From: an uncultured Neisseria sp.
GTDB taxonomy: Bacteria; Pseudomonadota; Gammaproteobacteria; Burkholderiales; Neisseriaceae
Assembly: GCA_947097615.1 (NCBI GenBank)
Contig: CAMURX010000010.1
Coordinates: 1-18,865, forward strand
Direction: 5' to 3'
Length of the DNA stretch: 18,865 nucleotides
Shown here piece by piece: positions 5,789 to 14,942 of this stretch. Positions within the stretch are counted from its first letter, which is position 1. The number at the start of each line of letters is the position of its first letter. A model generated the notes under the pieces. That model was given only the letters and a program-made list of their open reading frames with translations, was not told the origin of the DNA and ran no database searches. A program made the translations under genes and the position numbers.

Positions 5789-7114
5789 TCAGGGTGTGTA
5801 TTGGGGCATCATGCCGTTGGGCAGGAGCTGCCAGACGTAGCCGGTGTGCTTCATTTTGCCGGCGATGCGACCGGCTTCGTCGCCGTAGCCCCAGAAGAAG
5901 TCGACGCGCACGGCGCCTTTGATGGCGCTGCCGGTGTCCTGTGCCATGATGAGGCGGTTGAGGGCGCGGCCGGTTTCGGGGTGGGCGGTGGCGAGGAAGA
6001 GGGGGGCGCCGAGGGTGATGTAGTGTTTGTCGACCGCGCCGGAATAGCCGCCGGTGAGCGGTGTGCCCAATGCGCCGATGGGGCCGTCGCCGTTGTCGGG
6101 CAGGGGGCGGAAGAAGACGTAGCTGGGGTTTTGGCCGAGCACTTCGGCCAGGCGCTGCGGGTTTTGCCGCATGTAGTTTTTGATGCCCTGCATGTCGGTT
6201 TGGGCGAGGGCGAGGTAGCCGCGGTCGGCCATGTAGCGGGCGACGGAGACGTAGGGGTGTTCGTTTTTGTCGGCATATCCCAGGCGGATGTAGCGGCCGT
6301 CGGGGGTTTTCAGACGGCCTGAGCCTTGGATTTGCAGGAAGAAGAGTTCAACGGGGTCGGCGGCGTAGCCGAGGATGGGGGCTTTGCCGTTGAGTGCGCC
6401 GCCGTTGATTTCGCGGCGGGTGTGGTAGGGGACGAAGCGGTTGCCGACAAAGCGGCCTTTGAGGGCTTTGCTGCGCTCGTTCAGCGGGAAGGCGGCGAGG
6501 TTGGCGGTGTAGGCGCCTGCGGGGTCGATAACGCCGCTGTTTTGGCCGGTTTGGCGGATGCGGACGGTGGCTTTGCTGTTGCGCAGGGCGGCGGGCAGGT
6601 CGACGGATACGAAGTCGTAGGGCACGCCGTAGATGGGGAAGCGGGCTTGGGCGGAGGGCGTCGCGCTGCCGTGGAGGACGGGTTCGTAGTAGCCGGTGAC
6701 CGTGCCTGCGGCTTTGCCGCCGCCCGCCACCTGCCAGGGGGTGAAGTATTGTTCGAAGAAGCGGCGGGCGGAGGCGTGGTCGCGCGGGGTTTGCGCGGCC
6801 TGGGCGCAGACGGCCTGCCATTCGGCTCGGGCTTTGAGTTTTTCGCAGCCTTTGAGGAAGGAGTCGAGGCTGTCGGCAAAGGGCTGCTGCGGCCATTGCG
6901 GCAGGGCGGCGTAGCTTGCGGCGGTGTAGAGTGCGCCGCCGCCGGATGCGGTGGTGCCTGCGGGCACGGGGTGGCCTGCGGGCTGGGGCGTGCGGTAGGG
7001 GAGGGGTTGTAGGGTTTGGCCGGGATGGGCGGGCTTGACGGGTTTTTTCGATGTGCAGGCGGCCAGAATGGCGGCGATCAGGAGGAGGGCGGTGCGGGAT
7101 GCGGTTTTGTTCAT
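5789..7114 (-). CDS. mltA: Membrane-bound lytic murein transglycosylase A (GNA33-type lipoprotein)
   Basis: Cleaves the MurNAc-GlcNAc bond of peptidoglycan with formation of 1,6-anhydroMurNAc, acting from the inner face of the outer membrane. The protein is 441 aa, the same length as meningococcal GNA33. The N-terminus is a lipoprotein signal with lipobox LAAC and acylated Cys20. A Pro-rich linker follows to about residue 60, then the MltA domain (VTGYYEPVLHGS at 139-150) and the 3D domain near the C-terminus. Asp393 (AQDTGSAIKG) and Asp405 (VDFFWG) align with E. coli D297 and the catalytic D308. A DUS at 6309-6320 encodes GRLK in frame. The start is the ATG that gives the complete lipoprotein signal; the Shine-Dalgarno is weak. 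An extended -10 about 75 bases upstream may drive it independently of trpC. Confidence 0.96.
   Translation of the reverse strand: MNKTASRTALLLIAAILAACTSKKPVKPAHPGQTLQPLPYRTPQPAGHPVPAGTTASGGGALYTAASYAALPQWPQQPFADSLDSFLKGCEKLKARAEWQAVCAQAAQTPRDHASARRFFEQYFTPWQVAGGGKAAGTVTGYYEPVLHGSATPSAQARFPIYGVPYDFVSVDLPAALRNSKATVRIRQTGQNSGVIDPAGAYTANLAAFPLNERSKALKGRFVGNRFVPYHTRREINGGALNGKAPILGYAADPVELFFLQIQGSGRLKTPDGRYIRLGYADKNEHPYVSVARYMADRGYLALAQTDMQGIKNYMRQNPQRLAEVLGQNPSYVFFRPLPDNGDGPIGALGTPLTGGYSGAVDKHYITLGAPLFLATAHPETGRALNRLIMAQDTGSAIKGAVRVDFFWGYGDEAGRIAGKMKHTGYVWQLLPNGMMPQYTP
6309..6320 (-). repeat. In-gene DNA uptake sequence (mltA)
   Basis: Exact AGGCCGTCTGAA in the direction of the gene, encoding GRLK within SGRLKTPDGR. 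Confidence 0.85.
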
Positions 7115-7125
7115 CTTAAAAACGG

Positions 7126-7161
7126 AGGCCGTCTGAAAGGAATCCTGCTTTCAGACGGCCT
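7126..7161. terminator. Inverted DUS hairpin between trpC and mltA
   Basis: AGGCCGTCTGAAAG (7126-7139) pairs with CTTTCAGACGGCCT (7148-7161). It lies downstream of trpC and only 12 bases before the mltA start. Confidence 0.65.
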
Positions 7162-7189
7162 GAAAAACGTGGGAATGGAAAACGGGCGG

Positions 7190-7199
7190 ACTATAACAC
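7190..7199 (-). promoter_or_regulatory. Possible extended -10 for mltA
   Basis: The minus strand reads TGTTATAGT, an extended -10 (TGnTATAGT) about 75 bases before the mltA ATG. The DUS hairpin at 7126-7161 would lie within the transcript leader, which either attenuates it or argues against this promoter. Confidence 0.35.
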
Positions 7200-7255
7200 A
7201 GGCCACCGCGCCGTCTGTTTGTGCGGGAGCAGCGGCGCGGCGCGGCGGCGGGCGG

Positions 7256-8038
7256 TTAAAACAGCTTGGCGACTTCGGCGGCGATGTCGTCGGCGCGCAT
7301 AAAGGTTTCGCCGATAAGGAAGGTGTGCACGCCGTGCGACTGCATGAAGACGATGTCGTCCCGGCTGCGTATGCCGCTTTCGCTGACGACGGTTTTGCCC
7401 GCCAGATGCGGCAGCAGGCGCAGTGTTTGGTCGAGCGACACTTCAAAGGTGTGCAGGTTGCGGTTGTTGACGCCGACCAGCGGCGTGGCGAGGCGGGCGC
7501 ATTTTTCCAGCTCGGCTTCGTCGTGCACTTCCAGCAGCACGTCCATGCCCAAAGCGTGCGCCGTCTGCTCGAAGCGTTCGAGTTCGGTGGCTTCGAGGGC
7601 GGCGGCAATCAGCAAAACGGCGTCCGCCCCCCAGGCGCGCGCCTGGTAAATCTGATATTCGTCGACGATAAAGTCTTTGCGCAACACAGGCAGCGACACG
7701 GCGGCGCGGGCAGCCTGCAAATATTCGGGCGAGCCTTGGAAATATTGTTTGTCGGTGAGCACCGACAGACAGGCCGCGCCCGCACGTTGGTAGTCGGCGG
7801 CGTGTTCGGCGGGGCGGAAGTCGGCGCGTATCAGTCCTTTGGACGGGCTGGCCTTTTTGATTTCGGCAATTACGGCGGGCAGGCCGGCGGCGTGTTTGGC
7901 GCGGACGGCCTGCAAAAAACCGCGCGGCGCGTCGGCGTCGGCGGCCAGTTTTTCGATTTGCGCCTGCGGCACGGCGGCGCGTTCGGCGGCGACTTCTTGG
8001 ACTTTGGTGGCGAGGATTTTGTTGAGGATGTCGGTCAT
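7256..8038 (-). CDS. trpC: Indole-3-glycerol phosphate synthase
   Basis: Converts carboxyphenylaminodeoxyribulose phosphate to indole-3-glycerol phosphate in tryptophan synthesis. It is a stand-alone TIM barrel of 260 aa, not fused to TrpF. Family residues are present: E59 and K61 in [10 protein letters not shown]121 in LRKDF, E170 in LLEVHDE, N191 in VNNRN, and E220-S221 in SESG. A longer frame starts at 8065, but the first nine residues (MQPAAKFPA) are not conserved. The likely -10 (TATAAT on the minus strand, 8074-8079) would place the transcript start at about 8067, so the ATG at 8038 is preferred. No other trp gene is adjacent, so the pathway is dispersed. The 3' neighbour mltA is on the same strand beyond a hairpin. 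An in-gene GGGCAGCCTGCA (7708-7719) matches the other DUS dialect but may be chance. Confidence 0.95.
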   Translation of the reverse strand: MTDILNKILATKVQEVAAERAAVPQAQIEKLAADADAPRGFLQAVRAKHAAGLPAVIAEIKKASPSKGLIRADFRPAEHAADYQRAGAACLSVLTDKQYFQGSPEYLQAARAAVSLPVLRKDFIVDEYQIYQARAWGADAVLLIAAALEATELERFEQTAHALGMDVLLEVHDEAELEKCARLATPLVGVNNRNLHTFEVSLDQTLRLLPHLAGKTVVSESGIRSRDDIVFMQSHGVHTFLIGETFMRADDIAAEVAKLF

Positions 8039-8073
8039 GGCGGGGAACTTGGCGGCGGGTTGCAAAGCGGCGG

Positions 8074-8101
8074 ATTATATAGGCCGTCTGAAAATTGGCA
8101 A
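8074..8101 (-). promoter_or_regulatory. trpC promoter with a DUS in its spacer
   Basis: On the minus strand, TTGCCA (8096-8101) and TATAAT (8074-8079) are separated by 16 bases. An AGGCCGTCTGAA copy on the plus strand (8081-8092) fills most of that spacer. Confidence 0.55.
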
Positions 8102-8109
8102 ACGGCATC

Positions 8110-8141
8110 AGGCCGTCTGAAAAGCGTCTTTCAGACGGCCT
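8110..8141. repeat. Inverted DUS hairpin between the divergent trpC and AGCS promoters
   Basis: AGGCCGTCTGAAA (8110-8122) pairs with TTTCAGACGGCCT (8129-8141). It lies between two divergent genes, so it terminates neither; it may serve only uptake or insulate the promoters. Confidence 0.75.
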
Positions 8142-8177
8142 CTGTGTAAAATTGTCTGCAATTTTGTTGCGCTCCGT

Positions 8178-8183
8178 TACAAT
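8178..8183 (+). promoter_or_regulatory. Possible -10 box for the AGCS symporter gene
   Basis: TACAAT lies 61 bases before the chosen ATG. No -35 with standard spacing is clear (TTGTCT at 8152 would leave 20 bases). Confidence 0.35.
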
Positions 8184-8243
8184 GCACCCTTTTTCGCGCC
8201 CTGCGGCGCGGGTTTTGCCAAAGAGGTTTGAAAAGGTTTGCAT

Positions 8244-9659
8244 ATGATTGAAACAATCCACCACTGGGTGAAGGAAATCAACTCGCCATTATGGAACGGC
8301 CTGATTTTCCTGCTGCTGGGCACGGGGATTTTCTTCACGCTGGCGACGGGCTTCGTCCAATTCCGCCTGTTTGGCCGCAGCGTGCGCGAGATGCTCGGCG
8401 GGCGCAAGGCGGTGTCCGACCCGCACGGCATCACGCCGTTTCAGGCTTTTGTTACCGGCCTGGCCAGCCGCGTCGGCGTCGGCAATATCGCGGGCGTGGC
8501 GATTGCCATTGCCAACGGCGGGCCGGGCGCGGTGTTCTGGATGTGGGTAACAGCCTTAATCGGCATGAGTTCGGCTTTTGCCGAGTCGTCGCTGGCGCAG
8601 CTGTTCAAAATCCGCGACCATGACAGCGGCCAGTTTCGCGGCGGGCCGGCTTATTACATCCGCACGGGTTTGAAACAAAACTGGCTGGCGGTGCTGTTTT
8701 CCCTCAGCCTGATTTTCTGCTTCGGACTGGTTTACAACGCCGTGCAGGCCAATACCATGGTGGCGGCGGCGAAAAATTCCTGGGGCTGGAACGAACAAGC
8801 CTTCGGCGTCGGCCTCGTTATCCTCACCGCGCCGATTATTTTCGGCGGCATCCGCCGCGTGTCGCGCGTGGCCGAAATGCTGGTGCCGGTGATGGCCGTG
8901 CTTTATCTGGCGATGGCGCTCTACATCGTCGCCACCAATTTGCCGCAGGTGCCGCACGTGTTCGGTCTGATTTTCGACAATGCGTTCAGTTTCAACGCCG
9001 CAGGCGGCGGCATACTCGGCGGCCTGATTTCCGTTGCCATGGAGCAGGGTATCAAACGCGGCCTGTATTCCAACGAGGCGGGACAGGGTTCCGCGCCCAA
9101 CGCGGCGGCGGCGGCCGATGTGAAACACCCCGTGTCGCAGGGCATGATTCAGATGCTCGGCGTGTTTGTCGACACCATCATCGTCTGCTCCTGCACCGCC
9201 TTTATCGTGCTGCTCTCGACCGACGTGCCCGCCGGACTCAAAGGCGCGGAGCTGACGCAGGCGGCCATCGCCGGACACGTCGGCGCGTGGGGTGCGCATT
9301 TCCTCACCGTCGTGCTGTTTATGTTTGCCTACTCCACCATCATCGGCAACTACGCCTACGCCGAGTCCAATGTCCAGTTTATCAACAGCCATTGGCTGAC
9401 GATGGCCGTGTTCCGCACGGCGGTGCTGGCGATGGTGTACTTCGGCGCGGTGGCCAACGTGCCCGTGGTGTGGGACATGGCCGACCTGACGATGGGCACG
9501 ATGGCGCTGATCAACCTGATTGCCATCCTGCTGCTCTCGCCGCTGGTGTTCCTGCTGCTCAAAGACTACACCGCCAAGCTGCGCATGGGCAGAGACCCCG
9601 AGTTCAAACTCTCCGAGCATCCCAGCCTGAAACGGCGCATCAAATCGGATATCTGGTAA
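8244..9659 (+). CDS. AGCS-family sodium:alanine/glycine symporter
   Basis: An inner-membrane protein of 471 aa with about ten hydrophobic segments. It takes up alanine or glycine with Na+ (or H+), by family. The AGCS signature GLASRVGVGNIAGVAIA lies at about 72-88, followed by NGGPGAVFWMW. Other family blocks are visible: FRGGPAYYI, EQGIKRGLYSNEAGQGSAPNAAA near the middle, and a hydrophobic C-terminal third. The start is taken as the ATG at 8244 with AAAAGG about 8 bases upstream, rather than the TTG two codons earlier. It is divergent from trpC and followed by a strong DUS hairpin, so it is probably a single-gene unit. Substrate choice between alanine and glycine cannot be read from sequence alone. 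Confidence 0.93.
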   Translation: MIETIHHWVKEINSPLWNGLIFLLLGTGIFFTLATGFVQFRLFGRSVREMLGGRKAVSDPHGITPFQAFVTGLASRVGVGNIAGVAIAIANGGPGAVFWMWVTALIGMSSAFAESSLAQLFKIRDHDSGQFRGGPAYYIRTGLKQNWLAVLFSLSLIFCFGLVYNAVQANTMVAAAKNSWGWNEQAFGVGLVILTAPIIFGGIRRVSRVAEMLVPVMAVLYLAMALYIVATNLPQVPHVFGLIFDNAFSFNAAGGGILGGLISVAMEQGIKRGLYSNEAGQGSAPNAAAAADVKHPVSQGMIQMLGVFVDTIIVCSCTAFIVLLSTDVPAGLKGAELTQAAIAGHVGAWGAHFLTVVLFMFAYSTIIGNYAYAESNVQFINSHWLTMAVFRTAVLAMVYFGAVANVPVVWDMADLTMGTMALINLIAILLLSPLVFLLLKDYTAKLRMGRDPEFKLSEHPSLKRRIKSDIW

Positions 9660-9678
9660 ACCGCGTCGGCAGATATGG

Positions 9679-9715
9679 AAAGAGGCCGTCTGAAAACTTT
9701 TCAGACGGCCTCTTT
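9679..9715. terminator. Inverted DUS hairpin after the AGCS gene
   Basis: AAAGAGGCCGTCTGAAAA (9679-9696) is followed almost at once by its perfect complement (9698-9715), ending CTCTTT. It also forms one flank of repeat copy 2. Confidence 0.8.
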
Positions 9716-9726
9716 TGACATCGTAT

Positions 9727-9831
9727 GTAGGGTGTATGCCGCAGGCACGCACGCGGTTTTGGGTTTGCAAAACTGTTTGGCGGTTTGTCGGAAATCGAAG
9801 AACGCGTGCGTTGCGGAGCAACACCCCCCAT
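9727..9831 (-). repeat. About 105-bp repeat, copy 2 (inverted relative to copy 1)
   Basis: Begins GTAGGGTGTATGCCGCAGG and ends GGAGCAACACCCCCCAT. Its reverse complement follows copy 1 (5627-5731) base for base over most of its length, including the central block GACAAACCGCC.AACAG.TTTGCAAACCC. The right end has drifted from the consensus CACACCCTAC. DUS hairpins lie on both sides, as at copy 1. Confidence 0.75.
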
Positions 9832-9850
9832 GCGTCGGCGGAAAAATATC

Positions 9851-9889
9851 AGGCCGTCTGAAACCCGAAGCGGGCTTTCAGACGGCCTC
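9851..9889. terminator. Inverted DUS hairpin downstream of the cysteine-rich secreted protein gene
   Basis: AGGCCGTCTGAAACCC (9851-9866) and GGGCTTTCAGACGGCC (from 9872) form an imperfect hairpin. It is placed 3' of the minus-strand gene at 9906-10247 and doubles as the right flank of repeat copy 2. Confidence 0.7.
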
Positions 9890-9905
9890 TTTGCCACGCG
9901 CCCGC

Positions 9906-10247
9906 TCAATAACGGGTGGCACAGAACAAATCGCCTTTTTTCGCGTCCGCCGCGTAGCAGGTCAGACCCATCGCGGCGGCATTGGCGTTTTTCGCCTGCG
10001 CCCCCGCCTTGCCGTTTACCAGCGTTTTACCGCTTTTGTCGGTCTGCACCGCAACGGCGGTGTTTTTCAGCTTCCATTTCAGCGAGCCGCCCGCCGCGTC
10101 CTCACATTTCGTAACAGTGCACGCCCCTTCGGCGGCGACGCTGCCGTTTTTGTAATGCACGCACTGCTGGCCGCTTTCCTTGCACGCGCCGTAGGCGGAA
10201 ACGGAAAGCAGACAGAGCAGCGCGGCGGCCAATTTCGTTTTCATCAT
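9906..10247 (-). CDS. Small cysteine-rich secreted protein of unknown function
   Basis: Encodes 113 aa starting MMKTKLAAALLCLLSVSAYGAC, a clear Sec signal peptide with likely signal peptidase I cleavage after AYG or AYGA. Tyr at -3 from the Cys argues against a lipobox. The mature part holds six cysteines (C22, C29, C43, C48, C97, C109), an even number consistent with three disulfides in the periplasm or outside. It also has a Lys/Ala-rich middle (WKLKNTAVAVQTDKSGKTL) and ends CATRY. The Shine-Dalgarno AGGAG stands 6 bases before the first of two adjacent ATGs. A -10-like TAAAAT lies about 50 bases upstream on the minus strand. It is divergent from pyrH. I do not recognise the family and assign no function. 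Confidence 0.8.
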   Translation of the reverse strand: MMKTKLAAALLCLLSVSAYGACKESGQQCVHYKNGSVAAEGACTVTKCEDAAGGSLKWKLKNTAVAVQTDKSGKTLVNGKAGAQAKNANAAAMGLTCYAADAKKGDLFCATRY

Positions 10248-10269
10248 CAGAGTCTCCTAAAAGTATGAC

Positions 10270-10281
10270 AGGCCGTCTGAA
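10270..10281 (+). repeat. DNA uptake sequence upstream of the cysteine-rich gene
   Basis: Exact AGGCCGTCTGAA in the leader of the minus-strand gene. Confidence 0.85.
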
Positions 10282-10295
10282 AAGGCGGCAGGCGG

Positions 10296-10301
10296 ATTTT
10301 A
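10296..10301 (-). promoter_or_regulatory. Possible -10 box for the cysteine-rich protein gene
   Basis: TAAAAT on the minus strand, about 50 bases before the start codon. No clear -35 is seen. Confidence 0.3.
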
Positions 10302-10310
10302 CTCCCGAAA

Positions 10311-10359
10311 AGGCCGTCTGAAAGCCCAAAAGACCGGCGGCGGCGTGTTCAGACGGCCT
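10311..10359. repeat. Inverted DUS pair upstream of pyrH
   Basis: AGGCCGTCTGAA (10311-10322) and TTCAGACGGCCT (10348-10359) with a 25-nt GC-rich loop. It lies between divergent genes, just upstream of the pyrH -10 box. Confidence 0.7.
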
Positions 10360-10382
10360 TTTTCCCGCCGCCGCGAAGCGCG

Positions 10383-10388
10383 TATAAT
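10383..10388 (+). promoter_or_regulatory. -10 box of the pyrH promoter
   Basis: A perfect TATAAT 45 bases before the pyrH ATG. The -35 region is occupied by the T-run after the DUS hairpin and shows only a weak match. Confidence 0.55.
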
Positions 10389-10433
10389 GCCCGCCGTTTT
10401 GACTTCCCCATCCGTTTACCTGAAAGGAATCCC

Positions 10434-11153
10434 ATGTCCACCCCCGCAAAATACAAACGCGTCCTGCTCAAACTCTCCGGCGAAGCCCTGATGGGCGGCG
10501 ACCCCTTCGGCATCAACCGCGACACCATCATGCAGATAGTCGGCCAAGTGAAGGAAATCACCGACATGGGCGTGCAGGTCGGCGTCGTTGTCGGCGGCGG
10601 CAACATCTTCCGCGGTGTATCCGCCCAAGCGGGCAGTATGGACAGAGCCACGGCCGACTACATGGGCATGATGGCCACTGTGATGAACGCCCTCGCCCTC
10701 AAAGACGCCTTTGAAAGCCTCGGCGTCAAAGCCCGCGTCCAATCCGCCCTCTCCATGCAGCAGATAGCCGAAACCTACGCCCGCCCCAAAGCCATCCAGT
10801 ATCTCGAAGAAGGCAAAGTCGTCATTTTTGCCGCCGGCACGGGCAACCCCTTCTTCACCACCGACACCGCCGCCGCCCTGCGTGGCGCGGAAATGAACTG
10901 CGACGTGATGCTCAAAGCCACCAACGTCGACGGCGTGTACACCGCCGACCCGAAAAAAGACCCGTCGGCCACCCGCTACGAAACCATCACTTTTGACGAG
11001 GCGCTCAGCAAAAACCTCAAAGTGATGGACGCCACCGCCTTCGCCCTCTGCCGCGAACGCAAGCTCAACATCGTCGTATTCGGCATCGCCAAAGAAGGCG
11101 CGCTCAAACGCGTAATCAGCGGCGAAGACGAAGGCACGTTGGTGCACTGCTGA
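10434..11153 (+). CDS. pyrH: Uridylate kinase (UMP kinase)
   Basis: Phosphorylates UMP to UDP in pyrimidine nucleotide synthesis; in bacteria it is a homohexameric cytoplasmic enzyme of the amino-acid kinase fold. It has 239 aa, the standard length. Motifs: LLKLSGEAL with Lys13 (11-19), [11 protein letters not shown] (51-61), the UMP-site helix [17 protein letters not shown] (69-85), [18 protein letters not shown] (133-150), and the nucleotide-binding KATNVDGVY (161-169). A Shine-Dalgarno AAAGGA lies 6 bases before the ATG. A perfect -10 upstream indicates its own promoter. The usual rpsB-tsf partners are not next to it here. A DUS hairpin follows 41 bases after the stop. Confidence 0.97.
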   Translation: MSTPAKYKRVLLKLSGEALMGGDPFGINRDTIMQIVGQVKEITDMGVQVGVVVGGGNIFRGVSAQAGSMDRATADYMGMMATVMNALALKDAFESLGVKARVQSALSMQQIAETYARPKAIQYLEEGKVVIFAAGTGNPFFTTDTAAALRGAEMNCDVMLKATNVDGVYTADPKKDPSATRYETITFDEALSKNLKVMDATAFALCRERKLNIVVFGIAKEGALKRVISGEDEGTLVHC

Positions 11154-11194
11154 TACGCGGCGGCGTTATGCCGCTGCGGACGGTTTCACCATAA

Positions 11195-11238
11195 AAAGGC
11201 CGTCTGAAAACCCTGTTCGGGGCTTTCAGACGGCCTTT
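11195..11238. terminator. Inverted DUS hairpin after pyrH
   Basis: AAAGGCCGTCTGAAA (11195-11209) pairs with TTTCAGACGGCCTTT (11224-11238). Confidence 0.75.
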
Positions 11239-11259
11239 GCGGCTTGAAGCCGCTTGCTG

Positions 11260-11271
11260 AGGCCGTCTGAA
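11260..11271 (+). repeat. DNA uptake sequence between pyrH and gcvP
   Basis: Exact AGGCCGTCTGAA. The 265-bp pyrH-gcvP gap otherwise holds two hairpins and a small GC-rich imperfect inverted repeat (CTCCC at 11294, CCCCGTTGGGG at 11306, GGGAG at 11326); I see no gene in it. Confidence 0.85.
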
Positions 11272-11354
11272 ACCGCTGCGGACTGTGTTCCGTCTCCCGC
11301 CTGTACCCCGTTGGGGCATAAACGGGGGAGGGAGTAGAATACCGATGCGGAATA

Positions 11355-11395
11355 AAGGCCGTCTGAAACCCGAATATCAGGTTTCAGACGGCCTT
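11355..11395. terminator. Inverted DUS hairpin downstream of gcvP
   Basis: AAGGCCGTCTGAAACC (11355-11370) pairs with GGTTTCAGACGGCCTT (11380-11395). It stands 23 bases beyond the gcvP stop on the minus strand. Confidence 0.75.
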
Positions 11396-11418
11396 CGGTT
11401 TATGCTGCTGCGGCCGGA

Positions 11419-14271
<2,853 letters not shown>

Positions 14272-14302
14272 GTTTTTTCCTTTGAGTGGGTTGGCATGAG
14301 GC

Positions 14303-14338
14303 CGTTCCCGCCTACGCGGGAATGACGTTTCTGAAAAC
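14303..14338. repeat. dRS3-like repeat, copy C
   Basis: CGTTCCCGCCTACGCGGGAATGACG followed by TTTCTGAAAAC. It has the closest match of the three to ATTCCC N8 GGGAAT (only the first base differs) and lies in the untranslated leader of gcvP. Confidence 0.75.
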
Positions 14339-14358
14339 AGGCGCGGCAAAACGCGCGG

Positions 14359-14367
14359 ATTGTAACA
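14359..14367 (-). promoter_or_regulatory. Extended -10 of the gcvP promoter
   Basis: The minus strand reads TGTTACAAT (TGn plus TACAAT), about 90 bases before the gcvP ATG. The -35 is not clear, as expected for an extended -10 promoter. Confidence 0.5.
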
Positions 14368-14403
14368 CCGTTGCCCGCGTTTTCACGTTGGCGGAGCGGT
14401 GGT

Positions 14404-14415
14404 TTCAGACGGCCT
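14404..14415 (-). repeat. DNA uptake sequence in the gcvP/groES gap
   Basis: Exact AGGCCGTCTGAA on the minus strand, upstream of both divergent promoters. Confidence 0.85.
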
Positions 14416-14481
14416 CAAACACAACGGGGCGGGGCTGTGCGGCGGTACGGGCGCGGCGGCGGAAAAAATTGTCCTGCAGGG

Positions 14482-14509
14482 CTTGAATTCGCCTGCCGCA
14501 GCCCTATTT
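14482..14509 (+). promoter_or_regulatory. Sigma-32 (RpoH) type heat-shock promoter for groES
   Basis: CTTGAA (14482-14487), a 14-base spacer and CCCTATTT (14502-14509) match the RpoH consensus CTTGAA N13-14 CCCCATNT at 13 of 14 informative positions or close to it. The predicted start is about 14516, leaving an 88-base leader before groES. Confidence 0.7.
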
Positions 14510-14522
14510 TCCCCGCCGTTGG

Positions 14523-14544
14523 GTCGGGCGGTGCGCCGTCCGAC
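14523..14544 (+). promoter_or_regulatory. Stem-loop in the groES leader
   Basis: GTCGGGCGG (14523-14531) pairs with CCGTCCGAC (14536-14544) around a TGCG loop: nine pairs with one G-U. It lies near the predicted 5' end of the groE transcript, so it may protect the messenger. It is too far from the ribosome binding site to mask it directly. Confidence 0.5.
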
Positions 14545-14603
14545 TGCCGATTCGACCGCAAAGGTCTGTTTTTTATGACTGTCAACTTAATGGAGATTTT
14601 TTT

Positions 14604-14891
14604 ATGACCATCCGTCCCCTGCACGACCGCGTCGTCGTCAAACGCTTGGAAGCCGAAGAAAAAACCGCCTCCGGTATCGTCCTGCCCGGCGCGGCCGCCG
14701 AAAAACCCGATATGGGCGAAGTGATCGCCGTGGGCGCGGGCAAAGTCGGCGACGACGGCCAACGCCGCGCGCTTGACGTGAAAGTCGGCGACAAAGTGAT
14801 TTTCGGCAAATACAGCGGCCAAACCGTCAAAGCCGACGGCGAAGAGCTGCTGGTAATGCGTGAAGAAGACATCTTCGGCATCGTGGAATAA
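14604..14891 (+). CDS. groES: Co-chaperonin GroES
   Basis: A seven-subunit lid for the GroEL folding chamber in the cytoplasm. It has 95 aa, the usual length. It starts [16 protein letters not shown]; the mobile loop with the GroEL-binding hydrophobic triplet is at TASGIVLPG (about 22-30). It ends [12 protein letters not shown]. The Shine-Dalgarno GGAG lies about 8 bases before the ATG. It is driven by the heat-shock-type promoter at 14482-14509. Instead of groEL, the next gene is a glutathione S-transferase homologue 51 bases downstream, with a DUS-like AGGCAGCCTGCA in the gap. Confidence 0.97.
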   Translation: MTIRPLHDRVVVKRLEAEEKTASGIVLPGAAAEKPDMGEVIAVGAGKVGDDGQRRALDVKVGDKVIFGKYSGQTVKADGEELLVMREEDIFGIVE

Positions 14892-14896
14892 GTTTC

Positions 14897-14908
14897 AGGC
14901 AGCCTGCA
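14897..14908 (+). repeat. King-type uptake sequence variant after groES
   Basis: AGGCAGCCTGCA combines the starts and ends of the Kingella-type dialects AGGCAGCCTGAA and AAGCAGCCTGCA. It differs from the GCCGTCTGAA form used in most of the window. Confidence 0.6.
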
Positions 14909-14942
14909 CGCCCGTTTCGCAATTAAATCAGGAGTTCCCGAC

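Larger units (their letters stand above)
14272..14603. other. Divergent gcvP/groES intergenic region
   Basis: This 332-bp gap holds no gene. From left to right it contains the gcvP Shine-Dalgarno, a dRS3-like repeat in the gcvP leader, the gcvP extended -10, one DUS, the sigma-32-type groE promoter and a leader stem-loop before groES. Confidence 0.7.

Noticed and set aside
8039..8065. Upstream ATG for trpC
   Set aside because: It lies at the predicted transcript start and adds non-conserved residues.
8556..9824. 422-codon minus-strand frame opposite the AGCS gene
   Set aside because: An antisense shadow; its first part is translated from the 105-bp repeat and DUS.
11290..11335. G/C-rich imperfect inverted repeat between pyrH and gcvP as an operator
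   Set aside because: The arms are only 4-5 bp (CTCCC/GGGAG, CCCC/GGGG) and it lies downstream of both genes, so a regulatory role is unlikely.
14272..14349. N-terminal extension of GcvP by 26 residues
   Set aside because: The extra residues come from a dRS3-like repeat. The ATG at 14271 has a good Shine-Dalgarno and starts the conserved protein.
14272..14400. Glycine riboswitch ahead of gcvP
   Set aside because: I looked for the paired aptamer structure known upstream of gcv genes; the leader is only about 90 bases and mostly a dRS3-like repeat.
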